From Capitella teleta (taxonomy: Eukaryota; Annelida; Polychaeta; Capitellidae), in assembly GCA_000328365.1 (NCBI GenBank), contig KB291799.1, positions 803,605 to 867,604 of the forward strand: a stretch of DNA of 64,000 nucleotides, read 5' to 3'. A program made the position numbers and the translations under genes. The notes beneath the pieces are model-generated. The model worked only from the letters and a program-made list of their open reading frames with translations, did not search any database and was not told the origin of the DNA. Shown here piece by piece: positions 28,901 through 42,600 of this stretch (the stretch's first letter is position 1; every line of letters begins with the position of its first letter).

Positions 28901-31900
28901 TTGCTGAATAGGTAAATATCACCCGACTGCAATCTTGGTTGAAAACTGCGGATATTCTGACGTTGGCATCCGACGGGGCTTTCACGCTCCATTCAGAGGC
29001 GCCGATCGATTGTGGGTTATCAGTTTCTCCATCTCTTGCGTTTTAGGATTAAATGGGAGCGTCGAAGGATCTGACAGATCGCAGAGATTGGCCTCGGTAG
29101 CGAAACTACTTTCGGTGACATAATCACAATACGAAAATTACAGCTACGGACGATGATTACGTAATTACACGAAATCACCGTAGGTTTTAATTTCAGTTAA
29201 GTATTTAATTGAACCGTGCTATTGTGTCCTCAAACAGTGAACGCCATCAAAGAAGAGTTCCTTTGATTGTGACTGATGTCATTGTTCATTATTGCGTAAT
29301 GAGAAAAAGGTACCTGTTCATTAAATACACAATTCAAAGTGCATGTTCACCTCTGACGCTTCAGCTGAATGCTTTATGGCGGTGTCTTCACTTGTGTTGA
29401 CTTACTCAACTCTTAGATGTGTCCTCTCCCAAATGGAGCGTCTACGTACAGAGCGGCTCTGTGCACGCAGCAAAGGGCTACGTGCAGTTTTCCGAGCAAG
29501 GCCGAACCCAGCCCGAACATTGCCGAGTCTTGGCGAGTGTCGAGTCGCTTCACAGAAATTCCCGAATTACCCTCGGGTTTTTTCATGCCAAGTAACAGTT
29601 GTAACACCGTCATTAGTACGAGTCCCCTTTGCTCTGCTGTGTCGCGCGATGTTATCAAATTGGTAATCCGTCAATGCAACATGGCTTAATTATTAAAACA
29701 GTTAAACGTACAATCAAAAGCAATAGCGTGCCTTCCGTAATAATGTTACCAAGCATGCGTGACGCGTGTCCACCCCAAATAAGGCAAGTTAACAGTTAAA
29801 CAATTGAAATGATCATAAGAGAGGGATAGAGCTCCGTAGACGCCGCAAACCCTTCGATCCACCGCATCCAAGAATCTCCAGAGAAGCGCACGCTCCTTCA
29901 CTCCGGCGCTCCCTCAACAGAGTTACATAATATGTACGGGTAACTGCGGCGTTTGCCGGCTCCCAGTTGAAGTGAGCTGGAACTCCGAGTCCTCTGAGTG
30001 AGTGACTAATGTCAGTGATTGTCTTAGGGTACAGAGCTATTTCAGAAGAACTTCTCTATTATTCAGGTATTACCAATGATACTTATTTGGCACAGGTGGT
30101 GGGAACTGGCCGCATCGCGGATAATGACAAACGAACACTAGTCTGTGGAAAGGGTTAGACTCAGTATTGATGATGTGCGAATTCGCCATGCCCTCAAGCA
30201 TGTAATATACATGTAATTAATATAATACCAAAATACTAACGATTAATGTTCATATTAGCCATGTTATTCATTAATGTATTTGAAATCGGGCAAAATGGCA
30301 TTCGGGCGAAATGACCAGTTCCTAGTGAATGGAAGGGTATTTACTAGTATCTGTGCTGTAGAATGTGGCACTCTTTGATCTGTAGATCGTGCAAAGCAGA
30401 GATGATCTCAGATTAAATGCATTACAAGAAGTGAGAATCGGATGGTTCCCTTTGCTAAGTACAGGAACACGGACACACTGGTGTCTGATTAATGACAGCA
30501 GTTCAATGTAAGAAATACAGGTAGCACTGAGAGGTAACTGTATCTTACAAATGCGGAATTACACGCAATACTGAAGAAATTTCTAATGGACTATTTGCGG
30601 GCGTAACTTCAACCGTATTTCGTGATCAGCGACTCACAATTTGCAACATGACTCCTCTGTCTGAATAAGTCACGATTCGTGTCACACGGAACAAAAGGGA
30701 GCGAGTACACATGCAGAATTGCATGCGGACGTATTTGCTCATTATAAAATCATATAGAATCATACATTTACATGTATACATGTGCCGTGCACGACCAAAC
30801 ATTACTATACAAGTAGTAATCCTCAGAGTGTGATGGATAGGCAGGTCCAGCATACCAAATGACATCGTTCAGATTCACGCCCTCCACTTCGGGTGTTTCC
30901 GACAGTTTCCGTCAATGCCGGGTCGCCATCAGGACACGTGCTCTTGATATTCGGTAGAAATTTGTGCACATTATCGGTTGGCGTTCTGTTGCGTCACTTG
31001 CGCGTGCGTTGGTGAAGATCCATGCGCGTGCAGTGTTCGCTTGTTATTTCCCAGTCCTCATTTATCTAGTTGGGAGTCGTATAATGATGCATTTGCTCTT
31101 TCTTTTGTTCCTATAATTATAGTTAGAGATGTGATAGTTGGCTGATGAGATGGACACATCCTGCTTTGTCGATTGATATAGCATGCATCATTATGGGAGT
31201 GTGGCATTTTTGTGAAATCCTGCCCAGATTTAATGTAGACGGAAAAAAAAACAAAAAAAAACAGTTTCACATATCTTCAAAAAATTGGCGCACAGGGAAA
31301 CGCGCAAAGGGGGTGCGTGTACTGGTAAAAACGAGGTCGTTGCGTAGCGAACCAGGGCATCACCGAAGGCATGCATTCCAGTCGAGTTTAGCAGTTCCAC
31401 ATTGAAGTAATCAATTAATCGCAGCACAAGGACTCCTCCTAAGTTCTTCAATGAACTACAATTAGTTTCTTCTTCAATTGACAAACATTGTATAGCTGTC
31501 TTTACTTCAAGGGTCCTCCATCAAATGCCATGCATGTGTGGTGCTCATTCTGACGGTGTCAGAATGCATATATGCAACTGCCTCATCGCGCGCATTTATC
31601 CCGTCACAGGTATGAATCGCTTGTGCGCTCTTGTAGTAATTGGTATTGCCTCATTTTGTAGTATTCATTATGGCTGCTGTCTGGAATACTGGTACAAATT
31701 TATGTGAGACTCGTGGTTCAACAGGTGCACAGGTCACACGAGTAATCAACTGCTCCGTGACGCCGGCGTAAACAGCACAGTCATTAAGCGTTCGAGGGGG
31801 ATATCAGACGAGGTGTTCAAGATATCTTTGTTTATCAGCGCCACTGCACCATCAGCGCCCTGCTTTTTGAATGTTTAGCCCTTTTTATGTAAGCATCATT

Positions 31901-34900
31901 GGCATTCGCCACCCCCCCTTTCGAATCATTTTCAAGTTTCGTTTTGTGAACGAAATGCAATGCTGCTGTATGCAACACTATGTCAATCAACCTTGTGATC
32001 AGTGTTATTGCATGTCTAGTAAGTATAGTATATTCAGATACAAATCACATGCACATTCGTTACTTGAGTGGTGTATTAATGTAATTACTCGTTTCCACAT
32101 ACAGAACCAGAACACTGTAAGGCCTTACTCGTAGTACCCATCCGTACATTTCGGTATTCCTTGTAGAACAATGAATATAGAATCAGTGTTGTTTTAGCGC
32201 CACAATCCTGACTTCCTTATTGTGCAGTTTTACTTGATTCAAGTGAGACGGTGGTGCATCTGAGAACAGGAGACGGCATGTTGCTCCAGTGCCTCCGGTC
32301 ACGACATCTCACGACACGTTAATCTAAAATCTTGCGTCGCGTTTGTTAAATGAACTGGTTTCATATGGAACCAACACGTGATGTCGAGCAACCTGAGAGC
32401 GAACAACTTCATGTCCATTTGACATTAGGCCCCATATACATATACCTGTTGTATTGTTATAACTAACCCACAATGACTGTGAGTGATACAAGCAGGTAGA
32501 TTACGAGTAGTGTTTATTTTATTACCAGACCGCGACGGGTCCTCAATTGAGTGTGACCACGTGTTACGAGACCTCACCGAGAGTCATTTCTGTGAATCAA
32601 ATTACCATTTCCGGAAACGTACTCATGGATGGCGCCATATTGGGATCTTATTGGCTGTCAACACGACCACAAGTATAAAGACTCCTTTGGGAGTGGGCGG
32701 TATTAGTTCTGCGGTGTAATGGGTGTGTTCAGTATGTTGCCAGTGAGTCTCGAGTCCCTCGGTGAGGGTGGGCCAATGGCCCTGTAGATCGAAATCCTAT
32801 TGAATCGCGTCTCAATGTTTGATGTTATCTGTCGGATTAGAGCCCCTTCGCTGACCAAAGCTCGGGTTTCTGGCACTTCACTTGGCCTGTTTGCATGTCG
32901 CTCACATGAAGAGGACTCCGCACACCGTGAACGTCGAGATGGATTCAGATGAGACGCTGCTCAGCAACCGACGACGGCGCCAGGAATGCTCCCTCATGCT
33001 GTGTACGATGCTAATAATTGCATTGCCAGGCGTTGCCTTTTCTTTCCCATCACGTCAAATGTCCTCCTATACTTAGCCTGGCTTATTGTCCTGTCAAGGA
33101 GCCTGTTGAGGCTGATCTGCATGTATTCCTGGTACTCTCGCTCTCTCTCCTTCGATGATACTCAGAAATCTTAACGTGTACACCGTGCTATAAATGGCAC
33201 AATGGGTGAATGTCATGTGTGTAATATATTGAACAGAACATAAGGCGAAACACACGCCCCTTAGTTACATCACACGAATCAATTCAGCATTGAATTATTA
33301 GTTTGACCGGAAGATCCCCTCTGACGTAATTAATCCCTGGATTTGCTCTGACAGAAGCCACTCGCCATCACGTCATTCGATCTCGTTATGAAGCTCAAAC
33401 TAATCGAAATTTGTCTTTATTTTTACCGTAGGTCTGATAAAGCGACAAGCGATGTTCATCTTCAACTTGACCTCCATCAGTCCCTCGGAGGAGATCCTCA
33501 AAGCCGAAATCCTCATCTACAAGAAACGCCCACGAGACAAGCGCAAGGGGAGCAATGACGTCATAATTGCGATCCATGAGTTGGGTCCAAACTTCATCTC
33601 CAAATTATCAGAGAAACGCTTGCCCGGGGTCACGATGGGTTGGCAGACGTTCAGCGTGACTGAGGTGCTGAAGAAGTGCCTCGTGCCGCGGAGGAACCCT
33701 CCTCGCCTCTTGGCGCTTAGTTTCTCGGTCGTGCAGGATGACGAGCAGCCGTCCAACCTGGCGCTCCACGATTTCGCCAAGAGGCTTTCTCGGCCGTTTC
33801 TGATCAACTTCTCCAATGATTCGCAAAACATCTCTCTGGATCACATCGACCCTCATCTCCTGATGGAGAGGACGCAGGATGCCGAGGCAGCGTTCGTGAA
33901 TCCTGAGAATGGAAGAATGGAGTCAGTTAACGAGAAGTACTTGAAGCCTAACTCCCACAAAGGGCGACATCGCACCTCGGTTGATGACGACGCCGGAGGT
34001 CGACGCAAGAGATCCATTTATGATAATGAGATCCCCGAGCACCTAGACGAAGACGTTGTGCCCCCGCCGCAGTACAACGTCCCCAGGACCAACCCGGAAA
34101 TCTTGACCAGACGAACCAATTCCCACCGCCGATTAACGACACCATCGCTGGCCCCTGAAATACCGTACCCAGCCACAGAAGGAAGAATCGAAACCGAGGA
34201 AGACGGCGAGCAACGGAACCGGAAGAAGAAACATCGACGCAGAAAGAACCACCAGCGAAATAAAACGCTCAAAGAACATCACAAAAATAACAAAGGCCAA
34301 GAGCGGAAAGGCAAAGGGCTGTGCTCCAAGAGGACGCTGGTCATTGACTTTGCGGACATCGGTTGGAGCGAATGGATAATATCACCGAAATCGTTCGAGG
34401 CGAATGTTTGCGCGGGGTCCTGTCCCTTCCCGCGGGCAAAGGTACGTCTCATGAAATCAGAATTGCAGGGTGACCTCTTTATTGAGACACAAATTGAAAC
34501 CACAGCCGCCGCAGCAGAGTTACTTTGATACATTAGGGGCCTATATTTGAGGGCTGCACGCACTTAACCTCGTAAGCGAGAGATTACACTCACTGGATTA
34601 GCAGCTATAGCAAACTATTTTTCTTCGCGTTTCATTGTCTTTTGTTTTCTTCCAAGAAGAAAATCGGGATTAAATTGACGAGGTCGCTTAGTGTGTTCTA
34701 AATTAATCGACCTTTTTTTAAAGACGGTATGCCATAATTCACATGACACGTAACTTTTAGCGCTCGCGGGACAAAATGCTCTCGGTAGCTCGTGTTTCGG
34801 GATTCGGGTCGCGTTTTTTTATATTTATATATATTTTTTTTTTTTTTTTTTTTTTTCTTTGTGAGTGATCATTTCCTCGGCAAAGAGGCTTTGCTCGCCG

Positions 34901-37900
34901 TGTAGGCCTAAGGGTCAGCCTAGGAACGGCTCTTTAAGGCTCACAAGAGATATTGTTACATTTATAGGGACTTAGCTGGTTCCACAAGATGTAACCGACG
35001 ATCATTCTGAATCTTCGGTTACGTAACGGTCTCAGTGGCTCCCTGTGCGAAAACTAAAAGTGGCCAGTGCTCGGACCCAAGAAGATTCAGTGTTACTTAA
35101 TATGATTCGTTTGTTTCTGTAGAAACATAAATCAAAATAACGGTAAGAGAAAAATAAAAACGCGAAAATCGCTGGATACCATAGCAACAATATGTTAATA
35201 CATTACGTCATCATTAATTATGAAAAATGAAAATAAAACTTTGCCGTTCAGTATATGTGGGGCCTGCAGACTGTATACGTACGAGAGCAAGGAAAACCGC
35301 CCCAGAGAGTCGGAATTTCTTCGTTTCTTCGCCTCACTAATTAAATGTATGTAAAAGAGTAGATGTCGCGTTAATGATGTTAAACAAACTTTGATAAATG
35401 TGAAATAAATCGTTATCTTGATTTTATGCTCCTCTNNNNNNNNNNNNNNNNNNNNNNNNNNNNNNNNNNNNNNNNNNNNNNNNNNTTTTTTTTTTTTTTT
35501 TAGTGAGTGTCATTTCCTCGGCAAAGAGGCTTTGCTCGCCGTGTAGGCCTAAGGGTCAGCCTAGGAACGGCTCTTCAAGGCTCACAAGAGATATTGTTAC
35601 ATTTATGGGGACTTAGCTGGTTCCACAAGTTGTAACCGACGATCATTCTGAATCTTCGGTTACGTAACGGTCTCAGTGGCTCCCTGTGCGAAAACTAAAA
35701 GTGGCCAGTGCTCCGACCCAAGAAGATTCAGTGTTATGATTCGTTTGTTTTGTCAAAATAACGACAAGAGAAAAATAAAAACGCGAAATCGCTGGATACC
35801 ATAGCAACAATATGTTAATGGTAGAAATTTTTAGGATTTTAACGCGAAACACGCATGGTTTATCATTTACATTACGTCATCATTAATTATGAAAAATGAA
35901 AATAAAACTTTGCCGTTCAGTATATGTGGGGCCTGCAGGCTGTACATGTACGAGAGCAAGGAAAACCGCCCCAGAGAGTCGGAATTTCTTCGTTTCTTCG
36001 CCTCACTAATTAAATGTATGTAAAAGAGTAGATGTCGCGTTAATGAAGTTAAACAAACTTTGATAAATGTGACATAAATCGTTATCTTGATTTTATGCTT
36101 CCTCTGAAACAACAATCATAACGCTCATCTTCTAGATCATGAGAACTGGTCATTTTAAGGTTTCGCCCATTGAGCCAATGAGACCTACTGGCGCATTTAG
36201 GACTTGGCGTACACGGCGATGTAGGGTTAGGTCTGAATTTACAAGGGTTACGGTTAGGGCTAGGACTCAAGTTGCGGTTACTGTCAGGAACTTATGGATC
36301 TCGGGCTTGTGAGCATTCATGGCCGAATTCTCGTTTGAGAAGGATAGGTAAAGGAGATATGAGGGTTATCTCAAAGGATTGAGCATCAGCGTCAAAGCGT
36401 GACGATGAAATGACAAGGCTACTTTTCGTATTCTCATAATTATGACAGGATAAGAGCGGGTTGCACAGGCTTCCACCTGACTCAGAGCATGAAGGTAACC
36501 TGCTCAGGTTACCCACAGGTTACCTTCACAGCTCCCATACCCTGCTGCACCCTTAGTGACCCTACTAAAACGGGAATTCGGCCATCTGATGTGCGCGTAT
36601 TCGGCCTATCGACGCCACCCCAGCCAGCCTCTGGTATGTAAGCTATAATTATCTTGAAAAATTTATTATTTATTATTTATTTATTTACTTATTGGTGATA
36701 CAATATCACTCACAGAATTTGATAATATCCTACAGAGGCTACAGGTCCTACTAGTACCACGTGACCATGCTTTATGCCATTTTGGACACAACCTGAGTGA
36801 GAACGGGCAGATGGTCCAATATAATGGGCACCTGAGAAATGCCGATGTTGCTATCAGTTGTGACTGAACCCGAATTCTCCCCATGACACACCCAAGGATC
36901 AAATCCACTCACTGCGAATGTGGTGGATAAAGGAAACGAGAATGTTCTTTCGTTGTAAATGTTCGATGAATGCACCTACCTTAGTGAAACGGCCGTAATT
37001 ATAGATTCGGAGAGGATACTTGCAATATGTGTACTTACGAGTACTTGAATACGGTTTCAGTTGGGTTCTGGGGAAATAAGACATCGAATCGTCTGTTGGT
37101 CTTCGGTGACCCCGAGGTCAGGAGAAGTGAAGAGGCTCAGGCGTTTATACAGTTCTCGTTTTGAGGAGACGTTAAATATTTATCAGCGTCGAAATCTGCG
37201 TCAGATGGCTTCGATGCCTCATCGTAGATGTCCGAAATCTAAATATTTACTCGGCAACAGATACGCGCATTGAATTTGATGAAAACCACGTGGTCGACAG
37301 AAGTGCGCAAATTAAAACAGGAGCTGGAAGCGGAGAAGGTGGCCTGGGTGGAAATCCAGTGGCAACGGGGCCAGGAATTAAGCCTATAATTGCACATGCA
37401 CAGGAATGTGCAAAAGATCCCGTGGGAGAGATAGGACCGATTGGGGGTCATACCAAGCGCGTTAAGGTCATTGCGCATGGATACTTTATCTTATAATTGC
37501 ACATTTTGCGCTTTATAAATGAATAATTTATATTCCTCACCAAGCAAGACGATCGAGGACAGGGAGTGAGGGGAGGCGACCTTCCTTCTGCGCATGCGCA
37601 GGTTGTTTACACCATGGCGTAGTCGGTGTCTGGCGCCGGCCCCCATGCTGGCGTCTTGGCCTGTCAGCGTTATGTCAAATACTAAGTTAGTAATTGGCCC
37701 TCACGTTGCAGCATTCCTGGTCTCGACAGAATAATAATAATAAAGTGATGGACTGTAAGGACGAACACGCGGTTACAAGGCCCACATCAAAGCAGATAGA
37801 TCCCACAAGTTTGTATTGCTGTATCAACAATGTAATTAAGTTTCCATCGTAAATGCGTCGCTCTGCACGCGGTGACCCTGTGCGTTATGACTCTGCGGCT

Positions 37901-38179
37901 TACTAATGAAAGATCGGATTGATGAATCATAACGTACTTTTCTCACTACAGAACCTTATGAATCATAACGCACCTTTCTCATTCCAGAACCTTATGGCCT
38001 CCAACCACGCCACCCTCCAGAGCCTAGTGCGCGCCGTGGGCATTCAAGAGGGCGTTCCGGCGCCCTGCTGCGTTCCTGAACAACTCTCCTCTCTCACACT
38101 TCTGTACTTTGATCAAGACAAGAACGTAGTGCTCAAGAACTACAACGGAATGACTGTGCAGTCGTGTTCGTGCCGATGA
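25984..38179 (+). CDS. BMP3: BMP3/GDF10-type TGF-beta ligand precursor
   Basis: This secreted dimeric growth factor belongs to the BMP3/GDF10 subfamily (BMP3 antagonises BMP or signals activin-like in vertebrates). Three exons (25984-26281, 33432-34441, 37988-38179) join to 499 aa (human 472-478). The N-terminus has a hydrophobic signal segment ([14 protein letters not shown]; a second in-frame ATG is at 26011), then a prodomain ([27 protein letters not shown]). A furin-type RRKR lies at 290-293, and a very basic linker (~350-395) precedes the cystine knot. Knot cysteines are 397, 426, 430, 463, 464, 496 and 498. [18 protein letters not shown] in vertebrate BMP3 is here [20 protein letters not shown], diagnostic of BMP3/GDF10 rather than BMP2/4 or 5-8. 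Intron 1 is 7.1 kb, and intron 2 contains the assembly gap. The last exon has a duplicated acceptor. It is co-orthologous to both BMP3 and GDF10 if the species is an invertebrate. Confidence 0.95.
26282..33431. other. Intron 1 of the BMP3-like gene
   Basis: This 7.15-kb intron has no convincing exon or transposon that I can classify. It contains AT-rich TTAATTA-dense stretches (about 27440-27660), a G run at about 27406-27416, an imperfect hairpin with E-boxes at 28276-28320, and an A-run tract at 31242-31261. A long first intron of a developmental ligand gene is a usual place for enhancers, but nothing here proves one. Confidence 0.55.
28276..28320. repeat. Imperfect hairpin bounded by CATCTG/CAGATG
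   Basis: CATCTGTCAATCGTGT and ACACGACTAACAGATG are reverse complements at 14 of 16 positions, separated by about 9 bases. The tips are E-boxes. It lies in BMP3 intron 1. Function unknown. Confidence 0.4.
34836..35435 (+). repeat. Duplicated block left of the assembly gap
   Basis: After a poly(T) run this block (beginning CATTTCCTCGGCAAAGAGGC, with GTTACGTAACGGTCTCAGTG) runs up to the Ns. The same sequence follows the gap at 35486-36106 with small substitutions and indels. The pattern is that of two haplotypes placed in tandem by the assembler, though a real tandem duplication is possible. Confidence 0.85.
35436..35485. other. Assembly gap (50 N)
   Basis: Fifty consecutive N lie in intron 2 of the BMP3-like gene, between two copies of the same sequence. 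The size is probably a placeholder. Confidence 0.99.
35486..36106 (+). repeat. Duplicated block right of the assembly gap
   Basis: This is the second copy of the block at 34836-35435. It has a ~47-bp insertion near 35820-35867 (with TTTTTAGGATTTTAACGCGA) and lacks a short segment around the first copy's CTGTAGAAACATAAATC. Allele-level divergence fits a heterozygous haplotype. Confidence 0.85.
36490..36529. repeat. 13-bp inverted repeat with three CAGGTTACC-type units
   Basis: TGAAGGTAACCTG and CAGGTTACCTTCA are exact reverse complements around a 14-bp loop that holds another CAGGTTACC. It lies in BMP3 intron 2. It could be a transcription factor binding array or a small transposon end; the sequence alone does not decide. 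Confidence 0.45.
37923..37994 (+). repeat. Tandem duplication of the BMP3 exon-3 splice acceptor
   Basis: Two 36-bp units (37923-37958 and 37959-37994) each contain a pyrimidine tract, an AG and the start of exon 3 (AACCTTATG). The upstream AG at 37950-37951 is a second usable acceptor. The 36-nt step keeps frame and has no stop. It would insert 12 residues ([12 protein letters not shown]) between K436 and N437. Confidence 0.85.
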
Positions 38180-38538
38180 AAGAGGAGATGAATGATCGTT
38201 GTGACTGTTTTTGACGAGTTTTTCACATTGCATGTTTCCGTACCTCACTCGCTATTTTGTCTTTGTATTTTTTGGGTAAATATATTATTTCCACGCTGCA
38301 CGTGTCCGTCGAAGGCCCTGTATCTACCTTTACCAATTAATGTCGTTGCTGATTTTATACGTCCGTCTCGATACAGGGTGATTCATTATTACATAATTAT
38401 GTAGTATTCGGTACCCCAGCAATAAGTAGTTTATTTATATTGAACACCCTCAATTATTTACCGAAATCACAGCGTTTAGACCACAACCATAGCTGCACGG
38501 ACCAATCTTGTCGCCATAACCCACCAATCTACTCTTCT

Positions 38539-38540
<2 letters not shown>

Positions 38541-38576
<36 letters not shown>
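38541..38576. repeat. 36-bp homopolymer T run
   Basis: Thirty-six consecutive T lie in the spacer. Other runs of 18 or more A/T lie near 71-100, 24137-24163, 34836-34856, 35486-35502, 39825-39844, 54860-54884 and 62931-62955. Confidence 0.95.
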
Positions 38577-38578
<2 letters not shown>

Positions 38579-39390
38579 CAATCAATATTCTTAGAGAAAA
38601 TGATACAGCACTTGAAGATTAGACTTGTTTCGTTCATTATAATTATTTTACAGCCATCTATTCAGTTTCACCCAACTCAACCAAAAGGGCGTTATGATTT
38701 CAGATAATCCTCCTGCCACTTCGAAGCATAGCACTCGTATCTGGGTTTACCCAATCTTAGTCCATCAAATTGACAGCTAACCTATTATACAAGATTACAA
38801 AATTATGTAAATTCTTCCTTTTAAGGATTGTCTGTAATTTCATAATTTCGTGCAGTAATTGGATGTACGTGATTATTAACTCCATAGACTTATTATTGGT
38901 AAAAAGTACTGAAAACATATGATGATATGCTGGTGTATTTATTACTGTTTGTGTATATTGATACTAGTATTAAATATATTGATATTTGTTGAGCACTTTA
39001 CATGTATGTTTAAAATAAACCTATTCACACAAACATTGCTTTGTTTATGTCGAAACACAACATGGCGACCAGAATATTTCCATATCATTGGTTGACTTAA
39101 ACAACATCTGGTAAAATACATGTAATAATATTAAACGAGCTACGTAAGAAATGTGCTGAAAGTATAATGAATTATGATGTCTTTATATCAACCAGAATAC
39201 AGAATATCCAATGCATCAAGAACATACCTAATTGGGTATCGAAGGATGAAAAGTATGTTTATCAGCTGATTATGGCAAAACCATAGATATTGAGCTTCCT
39301 GTTATTATATAAGATCCGATATCGGCCTCATATCTCACCATTGTGAATAAAATTGTCATAACGTGACCCCGAGGTCAGACACTCGTGGTT

Positions 39391-39600
39391 TCGTACTACC
39401 CGACATCTACCCAATAGCGTTTTCGGTGCATCGTAACCGGAATCTGCGGTAATCGAGTGAACGAATGACAGGGTTGCCATGACAACGGTTGGCATGCATT
39501 GGAAGTTGGAGGCACCCGATGACCACTTTTCATGAGCGATGTCTGATCTTGTATAGCTAACAAGAAGCTCGTCTCCATATCCATGGGCAAAGCAATCAAC
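39391..39600 (-). mobile_element. MITE family X copy 2, inverted, truncated
   Basis: The reverse complement matches the copy at 23845-24190: GCGATGTCTGATCTTGTATA at one end and the CGGAATCTGCGGTAATCGAG block inside. It keeps the best X-box-like palindrome of the family (GTTGCCATGACAAC at 39473-39486). One end is missing. Confidence 0.7.
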
Positions 39601-42600
39601 AGAACGTAGTCACGAATCCATTTGTGAGATATGATTCATGGCTGCCTATTACAATGATAATCAACTACTAGTAATAATTCCAAGTAAGACAAGCTTGCAA
39701 TGTTTAAATCGTCCGATGCAAGGAGCTTAGATAACGTTATATAAGCTCCTTGGTCGGATGTATATTGAAGATCATAACGCACTCGAGAGTCACCAACGTT
39801 TCTTGCGATCCAGAATTAAAAAGATTTTTTTTTTTTTTTTTTTTGGCGCATCTGCCATCATGACGAAATCGCATCACTCTGAGAATGCTTCCCGTTTCTG
39901 AGAGCGTCTTCAGCGCTAACCGATGCGCACAAAGGAAGCAATAGAAGCATCTTTCAACCGTTGAGTACCTCTGAAAGGCGGGAACTTTTCGTCGTTCCCC
40001 GAAGATGCGACCTTCTGCCTGAACTGAACGCCGCCTAAAAAGGTGCGCTAATTGAAATTGATAGCCGGGTAATTCAGCAGCCGACGCCGACGCAATCAAA
40101 CCTGTCCTAACCTAATTGCGGCCCTCTCTTCAAATATTGCTGCTGCTGCTGCTGCTGATGGCACTGAGATGGACGGTTGACACAAGGCATGATGACATGG
40201 ACATCGTAGATGCATATAATATCTCTGGGGAAGACATTACAGTGAGGTCGATTTAATATGTACAGAGGATCTGGGCCCTATAGTCAATCAAGAAGTGTTC
40301 GCAACCGAGGAGTGTTCGCCGTACGATGCTTAGAACAATCCGATGACTACGTCGTCACACAGGAAGAGGGGAGGGGGGGGGCTGCCCCAAAGGAGGCCCA
40401 TGTGTCGCTTCGGTTCCCAGTGCACCGCGTCCTAACTCAATCTTTTAATGAGGTAATTACGCCTTCAACAATACAATCGCAAACAACCGCGCAGGCGCGA
40501 GATCTGACAGACGCTGCGTCCTTTGAGACGAGCGGCAGACAGCGAAGTCATTCCGCCAATTTACATCTTGAAATCCGGGCGTCGTCTCGCGGGAGCCCTG
40601 CCGGAGGGAGGGACCCTTGCTGCCGCCCGTGGCTGCGGGGGGAGTTCCCTCATTACGGTCGACCTGCCATGGATCATAATAATGCAATTACGTCGACGTG
40701 GCTTATTGAATTGTCGTGGGGACTGCAGCGGCGTCTGTATCTGGTGCAGCGCTGTTCTGCAACGCCAGGAATCGTCTCCATCTACAAAATAATCGTTTTA
40801 ATTCCTCACTAAGTGAATCTCCATGGCGATCCCAGGACGCTGTTCTTTTTCCCCCGGAAAACAAAATCAAATTTGGCGCCGAAATGATCTTCGATATTTG
40901 ACGGTGCGGTCGTTTGTAATGACATTTGCGGGAGCTCTGACGTCGCTTCCCTTCCTCGGCGTCCCTTCTGTAACAGCAAAGAGCTTAGGCCGATGAAAAG
41001 CATTAATTATGCAGTGCTATCCGCGTAGGAAAGCCGAGAATCCCTTTATTCTCCGCGCAGGAGTTTTCGCGGTACCAAATCGGCTTAATGGCGCATGTTC
41101 TGGGCAACTTTTAACTCTGTGGCTCGTTGATCTCCTGCGGGAGAAGGCGACGAGGGACCGAATTTGGGGAGATTAACGCGGGAATAATGGACTCACATCG
41201 AAAGGGGCGAAATGACACGTGATGCTGAAATCGAATAATCAGGCACTGATGAGACCTGTTGCCTGGCGGTGTTAATTTAAACACGAAATAACAACGCACA
41301 TTAATGCGGTTCGGCATCGAATGGCCAGAGATTAATCCTGCTGCGTCGCCATCTCCCGCGAAGCCGGGAATACGTCAAGACTTAGGGGATGTGCAAGGGA
41401 GGTGTGGAGGAAGAGAGCAGGGAGGGGGAGAAACGTAAGGTCAGAAGGTCAATTACACACAAGGATCGAGCAGGGCTATAGGTCACTAGGTGCACGTGTA
41501 CTTAACATCTCATATTTTGTCAAGTTATTTCTCGAAGTCTGGGGTCTGAAGTTTGAAAATCAATCAATTTATGAGGGAATAAGTGTACAACATTAAACTA
41601 CCATCGACATGACTTAAGTGCACAATGTATAAAATGTGGAGGTATGTCCCTTCCGATGCAATAATTGACATATGATGAGAACAAACTCCTCTCAGTGAGG
41701 CACGCCAATGCAGCCCCCCCACCGTCCAGGGTACAATACCACCGACACAGTGTTCGTTCAAATTCACGCTGTAGTTAAACGTATACGCAACGAAATACAA
41801 CATATGATTTCTCTTTTAATTCCCCCCCCCCCCAGAAGAAACATAAAACCGTAGTAAGAATGCAAAATCCGGATAAGCAAATTCTCATTGTTCATCATTT
41901 CATTCGTGGTGTTTTTGGTTGGCGACCTCGCCGTATAAACATTGTACAAATGTACTAATTGGAAAGTTAAGGGTGACTTACAAAATGTATTTCGCTCAGG
42001 GGCACTCGACAGTAAGACACACATTGTATTTGGATGTTCGGAAATACAACATAATTATGGGGAGTTGTTCTTTACCGACGGCACAAGAGCAAATAGGCCC
42101 CTTCTCCGTCTGTCATCACGCATCTATTCAACTCATGATTACCAGCCTCATTAAACACGGGCTGCGCTCTCATTGGACGTTCGTGCTTATTGATCCCAAT
42201 TGACAAACAGTAAGAATCACGGCTGTACAAGCGCTGTCTGTTAGCGATCCTGCGATTGGCTGAGGCGATGGCCAATGGCGTGGCTTGTACGTTGTTCTGG
42301 GGACGGAAATCATGGCGGCGAAATACAATTACCTTTAAGTAATTGTGAATGAGTTGAGATGGGCATTAAAAGCCAGCGTTCGGTGCATTGAGCCCCAGAT
42401 CGGCCTGCGAGCTCAGCATCGAGTATTGGATCACCGACGTAACTGAGAATCGCTCCCTGGCGCAGTTTGGATAGTAAGAGCAACGGAGATCGACAGTGAC
42501 AGCGACATTAACACTGCCATCTGTGAGTTTTGTCTAACTTTGTAAGTCTCTTCAGACAAACAACTTATTCGCGATAATAGGAAAACCATAACAGTTATGA

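Noticed and set aside
40258-40812. 184-codon plus-strand open frame
   Set aside because: Composition is erratic, with no domain, no good splice partners and overlapping frames of similar length; it lies in the DRGX upstream spacer and is probably chance.
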